From: Vicia villosa
Taxonomy: Eukaryota > Streptophyta > Magnoliopsida > Fabales > Fabaceae
Assembly: GCF_029867415.1 (NCBI RefSeq)
Contig: NC_081183.1
Span: 69,324,678-69,388,677 of the forward strand
Direction of reading: 5' to 3'
DNA length: 64,000 nucleotides
The notes beneath the pieces are model-generated. The model was given only the letters and a program-made list of their open reading frames with translations, ran no database searches and was not told where the DNA came from. Of the stretch, positions 22,839 through 34,078 are shown piece by piece (position 1 is the stretch's first letter; each line of letters starts with the position of its first letter). The translations under genes were made by a program, and so were the position numbers.

Positions 22839-24277
22839 CTAACGTCTCCCTCTCCCTTGGTAACGACCACCTCTTTCTCTTTGAAAACCTTGCGGACGAT
22901 CCTCTTCAACTTGCTTAAGCAGTTCAAGAACACTTCTGTTGAGAATGTTGAAGTTTTGGCTCAGGTTGGCATGCCGATTGTTCGCCAATTCCTCAAACCT
23001 ATTTTGTCTTTCAGTGAGATTTGAGGCGAAGGTTTTAAAATCGCTTTTATGATCTTGAGCTAATCGGTGCAGATTTTCATACTGAATTTGTTGCTCATTG
23101 TAGCGCTCTTGTTGGAGTTGTTGCATATGCTCAAACTGTAGTTGTTGCGCATCATATCATTGTTGTTGAAGAAGCTGCATATTTTCCAGCATGGAGATGA
23201 TACTAGATTGATTCGGTTGTGGCAGAGCTTTATACCCCCTATGGATTTCCTCTTCTTGAGGTGGTACATATTGCCAATTTGAGTTGACATCTTGAGGAAC
23301 ATCTTCCATGACATGATCATCATTAATAGTCATGTAAAATTCAGGTTTTTCCTCTTCATTTCCTCCTTGTGGACCAAATTCAGCAGGATCATCATAGTTG
23401 TAGATGATCTTTCCAGTCCCTTTTTGTATGAGGTAGTATGCTTTCCTCATTGGATCCCAATGAAAGCCCATAAGAGTTAAGGTAGTTTGAGAGAATTCTT
23501 GAGGATGTTTGATCCTGGTGTATGTCATCCCATCAATTGTCATACCGAAGTGGTTCACAATTTTCTGAATTATAGATCCATAGCATAAAGCAGTGGTTTT
23601 TTGCTTACCTACATAGAATTTGGTGGCTAGAAAGTATGTCCAGTGAACACGAGTCCTATTTTCCAGCAAATACATCAATACTATCTCACTCCTTTCAATC
23701 CTAGAGTATCCAACTGACCGTGGTCGAATGATACGGGAGATAATCCAAATTAGAAGTCTAGGATTTCTCTTTAGATGTCCTGCAGTTATGGTTTCATTTG
23801 GCTTGTCAAGAACAGTTGGGTCCTTGAGAATTGATCGCATGTAAGCCATATGATCATAATTTGCGGGAAAGTCACCATCCTCTATACGAAACTCATCACC
23901 TGTTATGGTAAGACCAAAAATACTCACCCAAACTTGTTCATTAACAAAGTGTGAGCGTGAGCCCATCTTAAACCGAAAGTAACATCCATCACCCTTCTGT
24001 AAACCGGCATAGAAAGCACGAACAATATCCTCATTATATGGGGTATCACACTCCAATAGTGGACAAATATTTTGATGTTGAACTAAACTAGTAATTTCCA
24101 AATGTTCATACGGTCGGCTACCTTAGGGTTGTACACATACTGCTTAATAATTTTCCTTTTCAGATGGTATTTCTCAAAATCAGCCTTACAATATGGATGA
24201 ACAAGGGCAAGAGCACTTACCGATCGAGAGGCGGATCCGGACGCGATTTCTTTTCCTTTTCTTGACTTGGGAGGCAT
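22839..24277 (-). pseudogene. Third ORF in env position; putative plant transposon protein domain
   Basis: It is read on the minus strand from ATG at 24277, total about 479 codons. The N-terminus is basic and Ser-rich (MPPKSRKGKE). The main part (residues about 45-370) resembles the 'putative plant transposon protein' domain (RAFYAGLQ, VWVSIFGLTI, and WIISRIIRPR with a following YLLENRTRVHW). The C-terminus is Gln-rich coiled coil, then a basic RGG-type tail (RERGGRYQGRGRR). No signal peptide or membrane segment is evident, so it does not look like an envelope. A frameshift at about 24100-24120 and an in-frame TGA at 23157-23159 break it. It follows pol by 780 bp and has its own leader with a good start context (AACAATGCC). 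Function unknown; domain assignment is by recognition and needs a profile search. Confidence 0.6.
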
Positions 24278-25053
24278 TGTTGAGATGAATTTGGTGAAGA
24301 GGTTGAGAATTTGAGATGAATTTGAGAGATCTGGTGCAGGATGAATTTAGGGTTGCCGTATGGTAAGAGAGATTTGAGGAAGCGGAACATGTAATATGAA
24401 TGAATGAAGAGACACAATGCATGGGTCGGGTCGACCTAAAGGCCCAATTTGGGAAACAAAGTTTCAGTACGTCGACCCAATGTGATTTCTGCGTCGACCA
24501 AAATGAAGCAGTGGCTTCATCTTTTGATTGAAAGCAAATTAGGTCGACCTATTGATAGGTTAGGTCGACGTAACTGGCAAGTATTTTCTTCTTTTAAAAA
24601 ATTTCATCAAAAGGTCGACGTAAAGACAACTTGGATCGACTCAAAATGCTTCAAAATACATGAATTGCAACAAATATTCAGGAACAGAGTATGCATGCTT
24701 AATCTATCAAGTGCAATGTTAATTGTTATGATTCTTAAACTTGACACATTATGCTCATGATGAACAATCTATATGTAATTGAGAAATATTTAGAAGCACA
24801 TAGGAGGTCACTATAATCATGTTAATTGATTGCATATCACATAATCAATAATAATTTTGGAAGTGAACAACAAACATGTTACCGCTTTCTCGATTTTTAG
24901 ATAAGTTGACATCATGATATAAGAGATAGTATGTTCCTTTGATCCATGTAGCACGATCCCTGACCGGTTGCGTGCTACCTTCACACTAGAGAAGAGTGTT
25001 AGCATAAACATAAACAATAGATAAAAAAAATAATTAGATAGTCATAAACATAT
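24278..25053 (-). promoter_or_regulatory. Leader of the third ORF with GTCGAC palindrome array
   Basis: Between the pol stop and the third ORF lies a non-coding stretch. From 24424 to 24640 it holds six or seven GTCGAC-type sites (for example near 24429, 24470, 24493, 24543, 24565 and 24613), the motif that also fills the LTRs. The CT-rich 24280-24420 part reads like a plant 5' UTR on the minus strand. A splice acceptor or internal promoter is plausible but not proven. Confidence 0.45.
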
Positions 25054-26384
25054 TTAGCTCAAATTAGAGATATCCAATATCCCTAATTCTCTGCGAATGT
25101 TGAAGAAAGGCTCGGTTGAAAGAGGTTTAGTAAGGATGTCCGCTAATTGTTTCTTGCTCTCAACATGTTCAAACACAACTTCCCCTTTTTCTACATGATC
25201 TCTTAAGAAGTGGTGCCTTATTTCTATATGCTTGGTTCGTGAATGTAGAACAGGATTTTTGCTTAAGTTGATGGCGCCTGTGTTGTCACACATGATAGGT
25301 ATTCGGTCAAGCTTGATGCCAAAATCAATAAGCTGCTGTTTGAGCCACAATATCTGTGCACAACAACTTCCGGTAGCTACGTATTCTGCTTCGGCTGTAG
25401 ATAACGCGACTGATACTTGTTTCTTGCTGTGCCAACTTATCAATGAATTTGAGAATAGATGAAATGTGCCACTGGTGCTTTTTCTGTCAGACTTGCATCC
25501 AGCAAAGTAGGAGTCGGAGAATCCCACCAAGTAGCATTCATTTCCCTTAGGATACCATAGACCATATGTGGTAGTTCCACGGAGGTATCGTAGAATTCTT
25601 TTTACAGCTTTTAGATGTGATTCCTTTGGGCACGATTGGTATCTTGCACACATGCATACGCTAAACATAATGTCTGGTCTTGAGGTCGTGAGATACAATA
25701 GAGAGCCTATCATGCCTCGGTATAATTTTACATCAACCTCTTTACCGTTTTCATCCTTGTCTAGGTTGCCATTTGTGGACATAGGTGTGTCAATCTCCTT
25801 TGCCTCACTCATCCCAAATCTCTTTAGCAATTCTATGCAATATTTAGTTTGGCTAACGAAAGTTCCACGACTTAGCTGTTTGATTTGTAGACCAAGGAAG
25901 AAATTCAATTCCCCCATGAGGCTCATCTCAAATTCACTCTGCATAAGCTTAGAAAATTCTTTGACAAGTTTTGCATTAGTTGACCCAAATATTATATCAT
26001 CTACATAAACTTGAACCAGAAGTATATCTTTTTCTTTTCTCTTAATGAAGAGAGTAGTATCAACTTTACCCCTAGAGTATCCTTGACTAAGTAGAAATTT
26101 GCTTAAACGCTCATAGGGGCTTGTTTGAGACCGTATAAAGCACGTTTCAACTTGTAAACATGTGTTGGATACTTATAATTTTCAAAACCGGGTGGTTGAG
26201 CTACATAGACCTCTTCATTAATATAACCATTTAGAAAAGCACTTTTAACATCCATTTGGAAAAGCTTAAAGTCTTTTGAGCAAGCATAAGCAAGTAAGAG
26301 GCGAATTGCCTCAAGACGTGCTACGGGAGCATACGTCTCCTCATAACCAATACCTTCCTCTTGATTGTAGCCTTGAGCTACCTA
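25054..26384 (-). pseudogene. SIRE-like reverse transcriptase and RNase H
   Basis: On the minus strand RT continues after a TAG at 26382-26384. It has typical copia blocks (YAPVARLEAIR, QMDVKSAFLNG, RALYGLKQAP), then a small deletion at about 26115 that shifts the frame. The catalytic YVDDIIFGST follows near 25990. From 25944 an intact 296-aa frame holds the end of RT, the connection and RNase H (SDSYFAGCKSDRKST, STAEAEYVA, HIEIRHHFLRD, and LADILTKPL). It copied element RNA into DNA; one stop and one frameshift now block it. Confidence 0.9.
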
Positions 26385-27090
26385 CCTAGCTTTGTTTCTA
26401 GTAATAACTCCGTTTTCATCAAGTTTGTTATGAAAAACCCACCTAGTGCCAATTACTTGATGTTCTCCCGGATGAGGGACAAGGTGCCATACATCATTCT
26501 TTTTAAACTGGTTTAATTCTTCTTGCATGGCCATTAGCCAATGCTCATCAAGTAATGTGTATTTTGCGTTTTTCGGCTCAACTTGTGAAACAAAAGCAAA
26601 ATGATGACAAAAGTTACTTATCTTGGAGCGTGTAGTAACGCCCTTTGAGATGTCACCTAATATGTTGTCAATTGGATGATCTTTTACGTTTGTCCAGGCC
26701 TTTGGAAGTTCTTCGTTGCTTGAGATATTTTCTTTTTTGACGCTATCATGAGATTCATCTTTCTCTTCCTTAGCATCTTCTTCTTTTATAATCTCACTTT
26801 CTTCTTCCTTTTCTTTGACAATATCTTCAGTAGATGGGCCTGCACTATCAAAAGAGATACCTTTCCCGACACATTTTGAGTAAGATTCATCAAAGGACAC
26901 ATGAACTGACTCTTCAATAATAAGTAGTCTTTTGTTGTAAATCCGATATGCTTTACTAGATTGAGAGTAACCAAGAAATATGCCTTCGTCCGCTTTAGCA
27001 TCAAATTTACCAAGGTTATCTTTACCGTTGTTTAACACAAAACATTTGCAACCGAATACGTGGAGGTGGGACACATTTGGTTTTCTACCC
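26382..27090 (-). pseudogene. SIRE-like integrase C-terminus and start of RT
   Basis: A 230-aa segment on the minus strand has the FGCKCFVLN block, GIFLGYS, and an acidic Glu/Lys linker, then the RT start (WLMAMQEELNQF, WVFHNKLDENG). It is out of frame with the integrase core because of a one-base indel near 27085-27100, and it ends in a TAG. Confidence 0.85.
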
Positions 27091-27099
27091 TTTAATAGT

Positions 27100-27592
27100 T
27101 CATATGGCGTTTTTGTTTAGTATAGGACGAATTAATATCCTATTCAAAACATAACATGCGGTGCTAATAGCATCCGCCCAGAAATATTTAGGTAGATTTC
27201 CTTCATTGAGCATTGTTCTTGCCAACTCTTCTAGAACACGATTTTTACGTTCGACCACACCATTTTGTTGTGGTGTTCTAGGAGCTGAAAAGTTATGTTC
27301 AATTCCATGTTTATCACAGTATTTTTCAAAATGATAATTTTCAAATTCTCCACCGTGATCAGTACGGATTGCAACTATTTTGGTGTTCATTTTGTTTTGA
27401 CATAACCTTGCAAATTGAGTAAATGCTAGAAATATTTGATCCTTACTAGGTAGGAAGATTGTCCAACAAAATCTAGAGTAATCATCGACAATGATAAAAC
27501 CAAGGATGTTTCCACCTATGCTTTTAGTCCTTGAAGGGCCAAAGAGATCCATGTGAAGAAGTTCAAGGGGTCGTGATGTTGAAACCACATTT
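27100..27592 (-). pseudogene. SIRE-like integrase catalytic core
   Basis: This 162-aa segment carries the DDE triad: Asp in HMDLFGP, Asp in RTDHGGEFEN, Glu in GVVERKNR, with TPQQNG between. VDDYSRF is also typical. It is separated by frameshifts from the zinc-binding part upstream (about 27590) and from the C-terminal part downstream. Confidence 0.9.
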
Positions 27593-27593
27593 T

Positions 27594-28202
27594 TTATTTA
27601 AAAGAAACTTTTATTTGTTTCCCCTTTTGACATGCATCACATAGATGATCTTTTGAAAACTTTATTTTTGGTAAGCCGATTACTAAATCCTTTGTGACAA
27701 CCTTATTTAGTAAGTCAAAGTTTATGTGAGCAAGGCGTCTATGCCAAAGCCATGAGTCTTCTCCTAAAGCAATAAGACACTTGGCATTTGACTTAGACAT
27801 TTCGTCCAAGTTTAGCATATAAATGTTGTTTACTCTTGTGCCATTAAGCACAATGTCTCTTTTCTTAATATGTTCAATTGTGCAACCAGAATTTGTGAAA
27901 GTTACTTTGAAATCTTTGTCGCACAATTGACTAATACTTAAGAGATTATGTTTAAGACCTTCTACTAGTAAAACATCAGATATGGTTGTGGTAGATGGGT
28001 TACCTACACTTCCTTTACCAAGTATAGCTCCCTGATTGTTGTCTCCATAGGTAACATACCCCTTTTTCTTTGCATGAATCTCAACAAAAAGTGATATGTC
28101 TCCCGTCATGTGTCTTGAACATCTGCTATCAAAGAACCACAACCTTTCGGCAATGTCAAGACACTTTTCCTGCAAAATTAATTTAGAGTGGAAGGTCCCC
28201 AA
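27594..28202 (-). pseudogene. SIRE-like protease and integrase zinc-binding domain
   Basis: It spans 202 aa. The protease motif reads FFDSRCSRHMTG; the active-site DSG of copia proteases is DSR here. NLLSISQLCDKDF is a further family block. The HHCC zinc domain follows (HRRLAHINF, and CDACQKGK). The frame differs from gag upstream and from the integrase core downstream. Confidence 0.85.
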
Positions 28203-29916
28203 TTTTCATTGGGTCCTTGGTAGTGAGTACATAAATTGTTGCACTTAGGCAACCATTGAAATACTCCTTTAGGAACTAGAATCCTCCTAAATTTGCATTT
28301 TTTAATGGTGTGTCCCTTTTTGCAATAATAGTAACAAGTAATATGATGAGAATATGCTGTTTTGCTAGTTGATACTTTTGGTACAAAAGTGTATTTGCTA
28401 TATAAAGGAGTATACGATCTTTTGAACTTATTAGGATCAACCACAAAAGTCACTTTTGGTTGTAGAGCCTTATCTAATTTGGCCTTAAGATCTCTTACCT
28501 CTTTTTGACAAATGTGACATGTCTCACAACCAAACCATGATGGAGGATCTTCCTCAATTTTATTCTTTTGAATATCTAACATAGATTGTTTTAAGGCTTC
28601 CATGTTCTTTTCGGTCTTCTCAACTTTTGATTCAAGATATGAATTTTTTTTCTTATTTGAGGCCAAAAGTTTGAAAGCCTCAATTGCATCTCTATGTAGT
28701 TCTTCAAAAGCTAATTTTAATTGAGCATGAGATACCTTATCTACAAGTTCAGGTTTAAGATGACTTACACGTTTCTTTTTCTTGTATTGATGAGCCATAA
28801 GACATAAGTTTGCAGATTCTTCTTTATCGCTTGATGAGTCTTCACTTGAGGAATCACTTTCCCATGCTATATAAGATCTTCTAGGCTTGTTGTGAGCTTT
28901 GCTTTGATTCTTGTCTTTCTCCTTCTTGAGATATGGACAATCCGGTTTGTAATGACTAACTTTGCCGCAATTGAAACAAGGACCTTTGGATTTTCCTTTG
29001 TTGTTATCATCTTGTTTGGACTTGTTGAATTGCTTCCTATAGTTAATCAAACTTTTGTCGGAGTGTTTTGCTCCATTTTTCCTTATGTATTTGTTGTATT
29101 TTCGCACAAACAGTCCCATTTCCTCATCATCCGAGTCTTCCTCATCACTTGTATCACTATCCTCTTGCTCTTGCTTTGAGGTCTTGGAGCTTGAAGCCTT
29201 TAGAGCTATTGACTTCTTCTCTACCTCTTTCTCCATGTTCTTATCCTTCTTTACCTTTTTCTCATGCATGTCAAGGCATTTAAGGTGTTGCTCATGTTCT
29301 TCAAGTTTACCAAAGAGAGTGGTGATGTCTAAGGTATTTAGATCATTTGCTTCCTTTATAGCTGTAACCTTGGGTTGCCATTCCCTGTTTAAACATCTTA
29401 AAACTTTGTTAGTAGCATTTGCATTGGAAATAGGTCTATCAAGAGAATTTAAACGATTTATAAGATGTACGAATCTCTTTTGCATATTTTCAATGGATTC
29501 ACCACTTTCCATATGAAAGAGTTCAAACTCTTGAGTTAACGTGTGATTCTAGCTAGTTTGACATCATCTGTGCCCTCATGTGAAACTTTCAATGTGTCCC
29601 ACATAGCCTTAGCAGTTTTACAATGGGAAACATGATAGTATTCATCAACTCCTAGAGCTGAGATCAGAATATTTCTTCCTTTCCAATCGTATCCATACTT
29701 CTTTTCATCATCAGCATTCCAACTAGTTTCTGGTTTAGGAATGACAGCACCTACCGTATTGGTCATAGTAATTTCAAAAGGACCATTAACGATGGCTGTC
29801 CAAATGTTCCTATCAATGGAGTTGATATGAACACACATACAATCCTTCCAATAGCCATAGTTTTCACCGTTGAAAACTGGACCTCTGTTGTGAGCCCCTT
29901 TAGGTCCGGAAGCCAT
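28178..29916 (-). pseudogene. SIRE-like Gag
   Basis: On the minus strand from ATG at 29916. The N-terminal part (FNGENYGYWK, AMWDTLKVSHEG) matches the copia Gag domain. A frameshift near 29530-29540 separates it from a 444-aa segment containing an acidic linker, a zinc knuckle (CFNCGKVSHYKPDC, about 28938-28980), a coiled coil, and a second Cys/His cluster (CYYCKKGHTIKKC). Length and layout fit SIRE Gags, which are long. It would form virus-like particles; the frameshift disables it. Confidence 0.9.
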
Positions 29917-29971
29917 TTGTCCAATAAGTGTTTCTCGAAGCAAGGAATAAACCAGAGCTCTTGATGCCACT
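29917..29971 (-). promoter_or_regulatory. Primer-binding site and leader of the SIRE-like element
   Basis: Immediately after the 5' LTR on the minus strand comes GTGGCATCAAGAGC, a diverged form of the initiator tRNA-Met site TGGTATCAGAGC. The gag ATG is 55 bp from the LTR. Confidence 0.7.
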
Positions 29972-32618
29972 TGTTAGACGCTAGGCTTACGTATCTAGAG
30001 GGGGTGAATAGATACTTCAGAATTTATTCGGATTTTCTTTAAAAAATATGGCGAAAGAGTTTAGGGATCGACTCGCGTCTATTCTGAACCGCTACGGGAA
30101 GGATCAAAATTGTTTTTAAACCACAAACTGATTATGATGAGAAGATGAAGACTATTAGAGAATCAACAAGTTATAATGCGATAAATCGTTTAAGTGTTTA
30201 CTTGGATACACTTGTTTTCAATGACTTTGATTAATGAAGAAAGCAATATATCAAACACTTGGTGTATAATGACCAAATTGAATTATGAATCAATGTGTGA
30301 TGACTTGTGATGTTTATGCAGAATCTTATCACACAAGTTTAACACTTTGATACATTGATCAATTTGCGATTATAACCAGAATTAAGCACAACGTAACGAA
30401 AAGATAAAAGCGATAACGAACACAATATTTGTTCACGCAGTTCGTCGGCCGTCCTCGCTACGACTACATCTGCCCCCAATTCCAAACGGGAATTGGGATG
30501 TCTTTCATTATGATTGAAAAGAGTTTATACAAAGAAAATAACATAGCAATAACGATAAACCGAATATGTTGATTCTTTGTATCTTCTTCCCCTTGATATT
30601 GAGCCAGATCAAGTATCTTCCAAGAGCTTGTCGTTGATTCCCTTTCTGCAGTGTTGTGAATTGAACGAACCCTTGTTCTTCAACTTCTACACTCAGCTGA
30701 ATCGTTGATGAAGCCTCTTGACAAAAACCCCTAAAATTCGCCAATCTTGGAGGACAAAATCCGCATATTTTATTCACCAAAAACCCCACAAATCTTCACC
30801 CACTGGGAACCTTCAATTCCTTTCCATGGACGTTATCAATCTTGATCACAAACCCTCACCCCAAGAATTATTGTGTGTAATTGTGTTGGAGTTGAAAAGA
30901 AGATAGAAGATGAGAAGACTTTGTGTATCTTTCAGTTGTTGGTGTTAACTTGAATAATTAGCTGAAAAAGATATATATAGGTGCTAGCAGAGTTGGCTGA
31001 AGGCAAACACAAAATTTGGTAAATTTTGGGGTGATAGGTCGACCAACTCCATTACTTGGGTCGACCTAAATAGAACAGATTCAGCAGATTGAAATTTTTC
31101 TTCAGTTGGGTAGACCTGTTGTGACTCTGAGTCGACCTAAAAGCATCTGACTTTGGTTCTTGTGATTTGTCTTTAATTTAGGTCGACCTAGGCAGTTGGT
31201 TGAGTTGACCTAAAGTGAGCAGAAGTGAAACCTTTTTGTTCACTTCAGTTTGCGTCGACCTAGGGGCAGGATGGGTCGACCTAACTGAAGGTTAGAAAAA
31301 CACTTAGAAAGGGGGGTTTAAATAAGTGTAACTTTAAAAACTCTTAAGATAAAAACAATGAACACAATATATTTATCCTGGTTCGTTATTAACGAAACTA
31401 CTCCAATCCACCCCCCTTAGAGTGATTTACCTCAACTGAGGATTTAATCCACTAATCAATCTTAATTACAATGGTTATCCACTTAGAAACACTTTAAGTC
31501 TTCTAGAGTATACTGATCACACCTTGATCACTCTAGGAAATCACCACTTAGAAACTTCTAAGTCTTCTAGAGTCTACTGATCTCACTGATCACTCTAGGA
31601 ACCTTTTACAAATCAATGTAAAATAAATTTTTACAAGAGTATGAATTTGCTTCTTAGAAAGCTATAATCACAACTGTGATATTTCTAAGTTCTAAGATTA
31701 ACACTCACTAAATATTACAAAGTATGTGAGGTTGAAGATGAAGTTCGTGTGTTTTGATTTCAACAGCGTTTCAGTATGTTTGCCAAAAATTCGTTACTGC
31801 TTCTGATCAGATCTTCACTATATATAGGCATTTGAGAAGATGGTTGGAATGCATTTAATGCGTTGCGTGACTGGACAGCTTTGCATTTAATGTTTTCACT
31901 GTTTTGTCAACTACCTCGAGCCATGCTTTTCTCTGCTTTTACTGACTTTGCCTTTTGTAGCTTCTAACGTTCCTTTTGTCAGTCAAAGATTAGACTTCAT
32001 AGCCTGTCATCTAGTACTAACTTCTGATCTCAGATTTTGTGAATACAACGTTTGAATAATCAGAATCAGAGTTACAGCTTGGTGCAGAGCATCTTCTTGT
32101 CTTCTGACTTTGAAGTGCTTTAGCGTGATACCATAAGAACTTTAGTGCTTCTGCTTCTGATCTCAAGTTCTTCTGATGCTTCATAGATCATGTTGTGATT
32201 CTGCTTGACCATCTTCTGATGTCTTGCGAAAGCATGTTCTGATGTTGCAATCCAGAATCTTCTGAGTCAGTGCTTCTTAGCGCTGAATTGTGCATACTCC
32301 TTATATATTTCCTGAAATGAAAAATGCATAGGATTAGAGTACCACATTGTCTTATACAAAATTCATATACATTGTTATCATCAAAACAAGAATATTGATC
32401 AAAACAAATCTTGTTCTAACACTAACTGGACCAGTTTCTTCCACATCATGATTGAAGCATTCTAGGTCGACCTAGGCTTGTGTTAAGTCGACCTAAGATG
32501 TCCTAGAGTGCCAAAATCTTGCTTTTCATTATATCATTCACTTGTAGCTTGATATTTGTTCAGTAAAGATGTTTGCCATGAATAAAAAACTCTTGATGAG
32601 TATATGCTTGCACTTACA
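29972..32618 (-). repeat. 5' LTR of the SIRE-like element, split by a solo LTR
   Basis: It matches 20995-22501 except for the insertion 31286-32421 and one target duplication; without these it is 1506 bp against 1507. A TATA box lies at 30971-30980 (complement). The small differences from the other LTR would allow dating. Confidence 0.95.
31286..32421 (-). repeat. Solo LTR of a second SIRE-like family, 1136 bp
   Basis: It is flanked by CTAAC at 31281-31285 and 32422-32426, so it is a complete insertion reduced to one LTR. On the minus strand it begins TGTTAGAACAAG and ends AACCTTCA, the same ends as the LTR at 51669-52791. It has a TATA box (complement of 31819-31827). Confidence 0.93.
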
Positions 32619-32623
32619 TGATA
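32619..32623. repeat. Target site duplication TGATA, right copy
   Basis: It is identical to 20990-20994. The CACTA transposase splice acceptor follows within six bases. Confidence 0.9.
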
Positions 32624-33333
32624 TATTAGGATAAACTTCAAGAATCTATTGAAAGTTCAACTAAAGCTGGAACACAAACATTTCAATTACTGTTTGGAAA
32701 AGAAAAGGCCGATTGAGTGAGATATTATGGAAGAACTATTATACTATCATTGTTGAAAAAAAGAAGAAATTTCTTTAATGAAAATGCAATATGATGGTAA
32801 AATTTCTAACATGACAAAAAAGATGGGAGCAATGAAGGCACTTTTGAAAAACATGTATATTCAACAAAATCAACATTTAAGTGAAGATGAAGTAGATGAA
32901 AGATGGGAGAAGCTTTGCACAATGATAATATTCCAACACCACGTTCATCGACATCAACCTATGCTCCGGCTCATCAAAAGGTACCACAATTGATATTAAT
33001 CAAAATTGACATTTATTTTATTAAGTGTTGAGTTGCTATATTTCTTTGGTGTCTTTGGACTTAAAAAGGTGATTTTTTAGTGTTTAGACTAATTTATAAA
33101 TTTTTTTCTCATATTTATAGGTTAGAAATGGAGATGATCCTCAAGATGAATATCTCCAAGATGACGACAATCTTCATTATTATGATCAAGATAATGATGA
33201 TCTTCAATATAATCAAGATGACAATCTTCAATATAATCAAGATGACAATCTTCAATATGATCAAGATGACGATTCTCTATATGATGATTCTCATGATCCT
33301 CAATACAATGAATGTGATGAAGACCGTCATTGA

Positions 33334-34078
33334 CTCAAATATGGTCAATTATGTTTTGTTTTATGGAGTTACATAAGCCAACTAATTAGTTTATTACATT
33401 TCAAAGAGTTTGGATTTATTTTGAAAATATTTGTTTTTACATTTCAAAGAGTTTATTACACTTCATCTTATTAATACTTCATATTGATATCTTTTGATCA
33501 ATTTATATATATATGTGTTTCTTCTCATTTAATTAATAATATTGACTTATAATCTATTGGAATGAAATGAAGGTTTATGGCCGAAATGTATCACCATATA
33601 ATGTATAAGAATTTTTTTACTAATTATATCAATAAGTTTAAAGTTCAACATAGAGGTCACAAGATTTACCATTTTTTCCAATTCATAGGCAACACTTTTT
33701 ACTTGTTGCTTATTAAAAACCGTGTACAAGTTTTAGGCGTGGTTCAGTGTATTTCGTATAAATGAAACTATACACTAGCTACGACTTTTATTTGTTGTTT
33801 TTTACTAACTGTTGCAGTTTCTTGTTTTGGAGATGGTTATTTTGTGTTGTTAGTAGAAAATTGCGGCTTAAAACTACAATTAAAATCGTGGACTTGTGAT
33901 GTTTTAGGCGACAGTGTTTGAAATTCGTGAGTAAAAATAAAAAACCGCCCTCTAAAAGAATAGGCAACGACCATTTATTTCACGCCTAATAAACTACCCC
34001 TTAAAGCTTTAGGCTACGGTTTATTGCACTTTAGACTGTAGTTTTGGATTGTTGCCAAAAGTCATTTTTGTTTTAGTG
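33334..34078 (+). repeat. CACTA right subterminal and terminal region
   Basis: No gene is seen. From about 33730 short GGCNNNGG and TTAGGC/GCCTAA motifs recur in both orientations, as in CACTA subterminal regions. The end TTTTAGTG at 34071-34078 is the likely terminus. Confidence 0.6.

Larger units (their letters stand above)
20995..32618 (-). mobile_element. SIRE/Maximus-like Ty1/copia retrotransposon with a third ORF, minus strand
   Basis: LTRs at 20995-22501 and 29972-32618 flank gag, pol and a third ORF, all on the minus strand. The target site duplication TGATA is present on both sides (20990-20994 and 32619-32623), so both ends are certain. The copia order protease-integrase-RT-RNase H is followed. 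The right LTR is longer only because of a nested solo LTR. All coding regions have frameshifts or stops. Confidence 0.95.
20650..33333 (+). pseudogene. Ptta/En/Spm-type transposase-like protein, C-terminal exons, split by insertion
   Basis: Upstream coding pieces at about 20650-20720 (GPTNFARIRAKM) and 20818-20925 (KDGQEVTQAEM, then ETRKSRKGKQVD) match the plant transposase family by recognition. The next exon starts after TTAG at 32629 and includes GTQTFQLLFGKEK, a TGA at about 32715, YGRT and a Lys-rich LLKKK stretch, then a frameshift near 32770. The piece from 32778 is a Met/Lys-rich likely coiled coil. The last exon (33121-33333) follows TTTATAG and encodes an acidic tail with repeats of DDNLQYNQ, ending in TGA. 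In this family the protein supports transposition of CACTA elements. Stop, frameshifts and the 11.6-kb insertion in the intron before 32629 make it a pseudogene. Confidence 0.7.
19880..34078 (+). mobile_element. CACTA (En/Spm, Ptta-type) DNA transposon remnant, interrupted
   Basis: Exons of a plant Ptta/En/Spm transposase-like gene lie at about 20650-20930 and 32629-33333. The right end at 34078 reads TTTTAGTG, the complement of CACTAAAA, preceded by subterminal copies of short TTAGGC/GCCTAA motifs (33730-34030). The left terminus is not visible; it is presumably left of the Tekay-like insertion. The SIRE-like element at 20995-32618 split it. Confidence 0.7.

Noticed and set aside
22839..24277. 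Retroviral-type envelope gene
   Set aside because: There is no signal peptide, transmembrane segment or furin-like site; composition points to an intracellular protein.
29055..29516. 153-aa plus-strand ORF opposite gag
   Set aside because: It is the antisense shadow of the SIRE-like gag.
33080..33376. 98-aa Ile/Met-rich ORF
   Set aside because: It is a shifted frame of the acidic transposase exon at 33121-33333.
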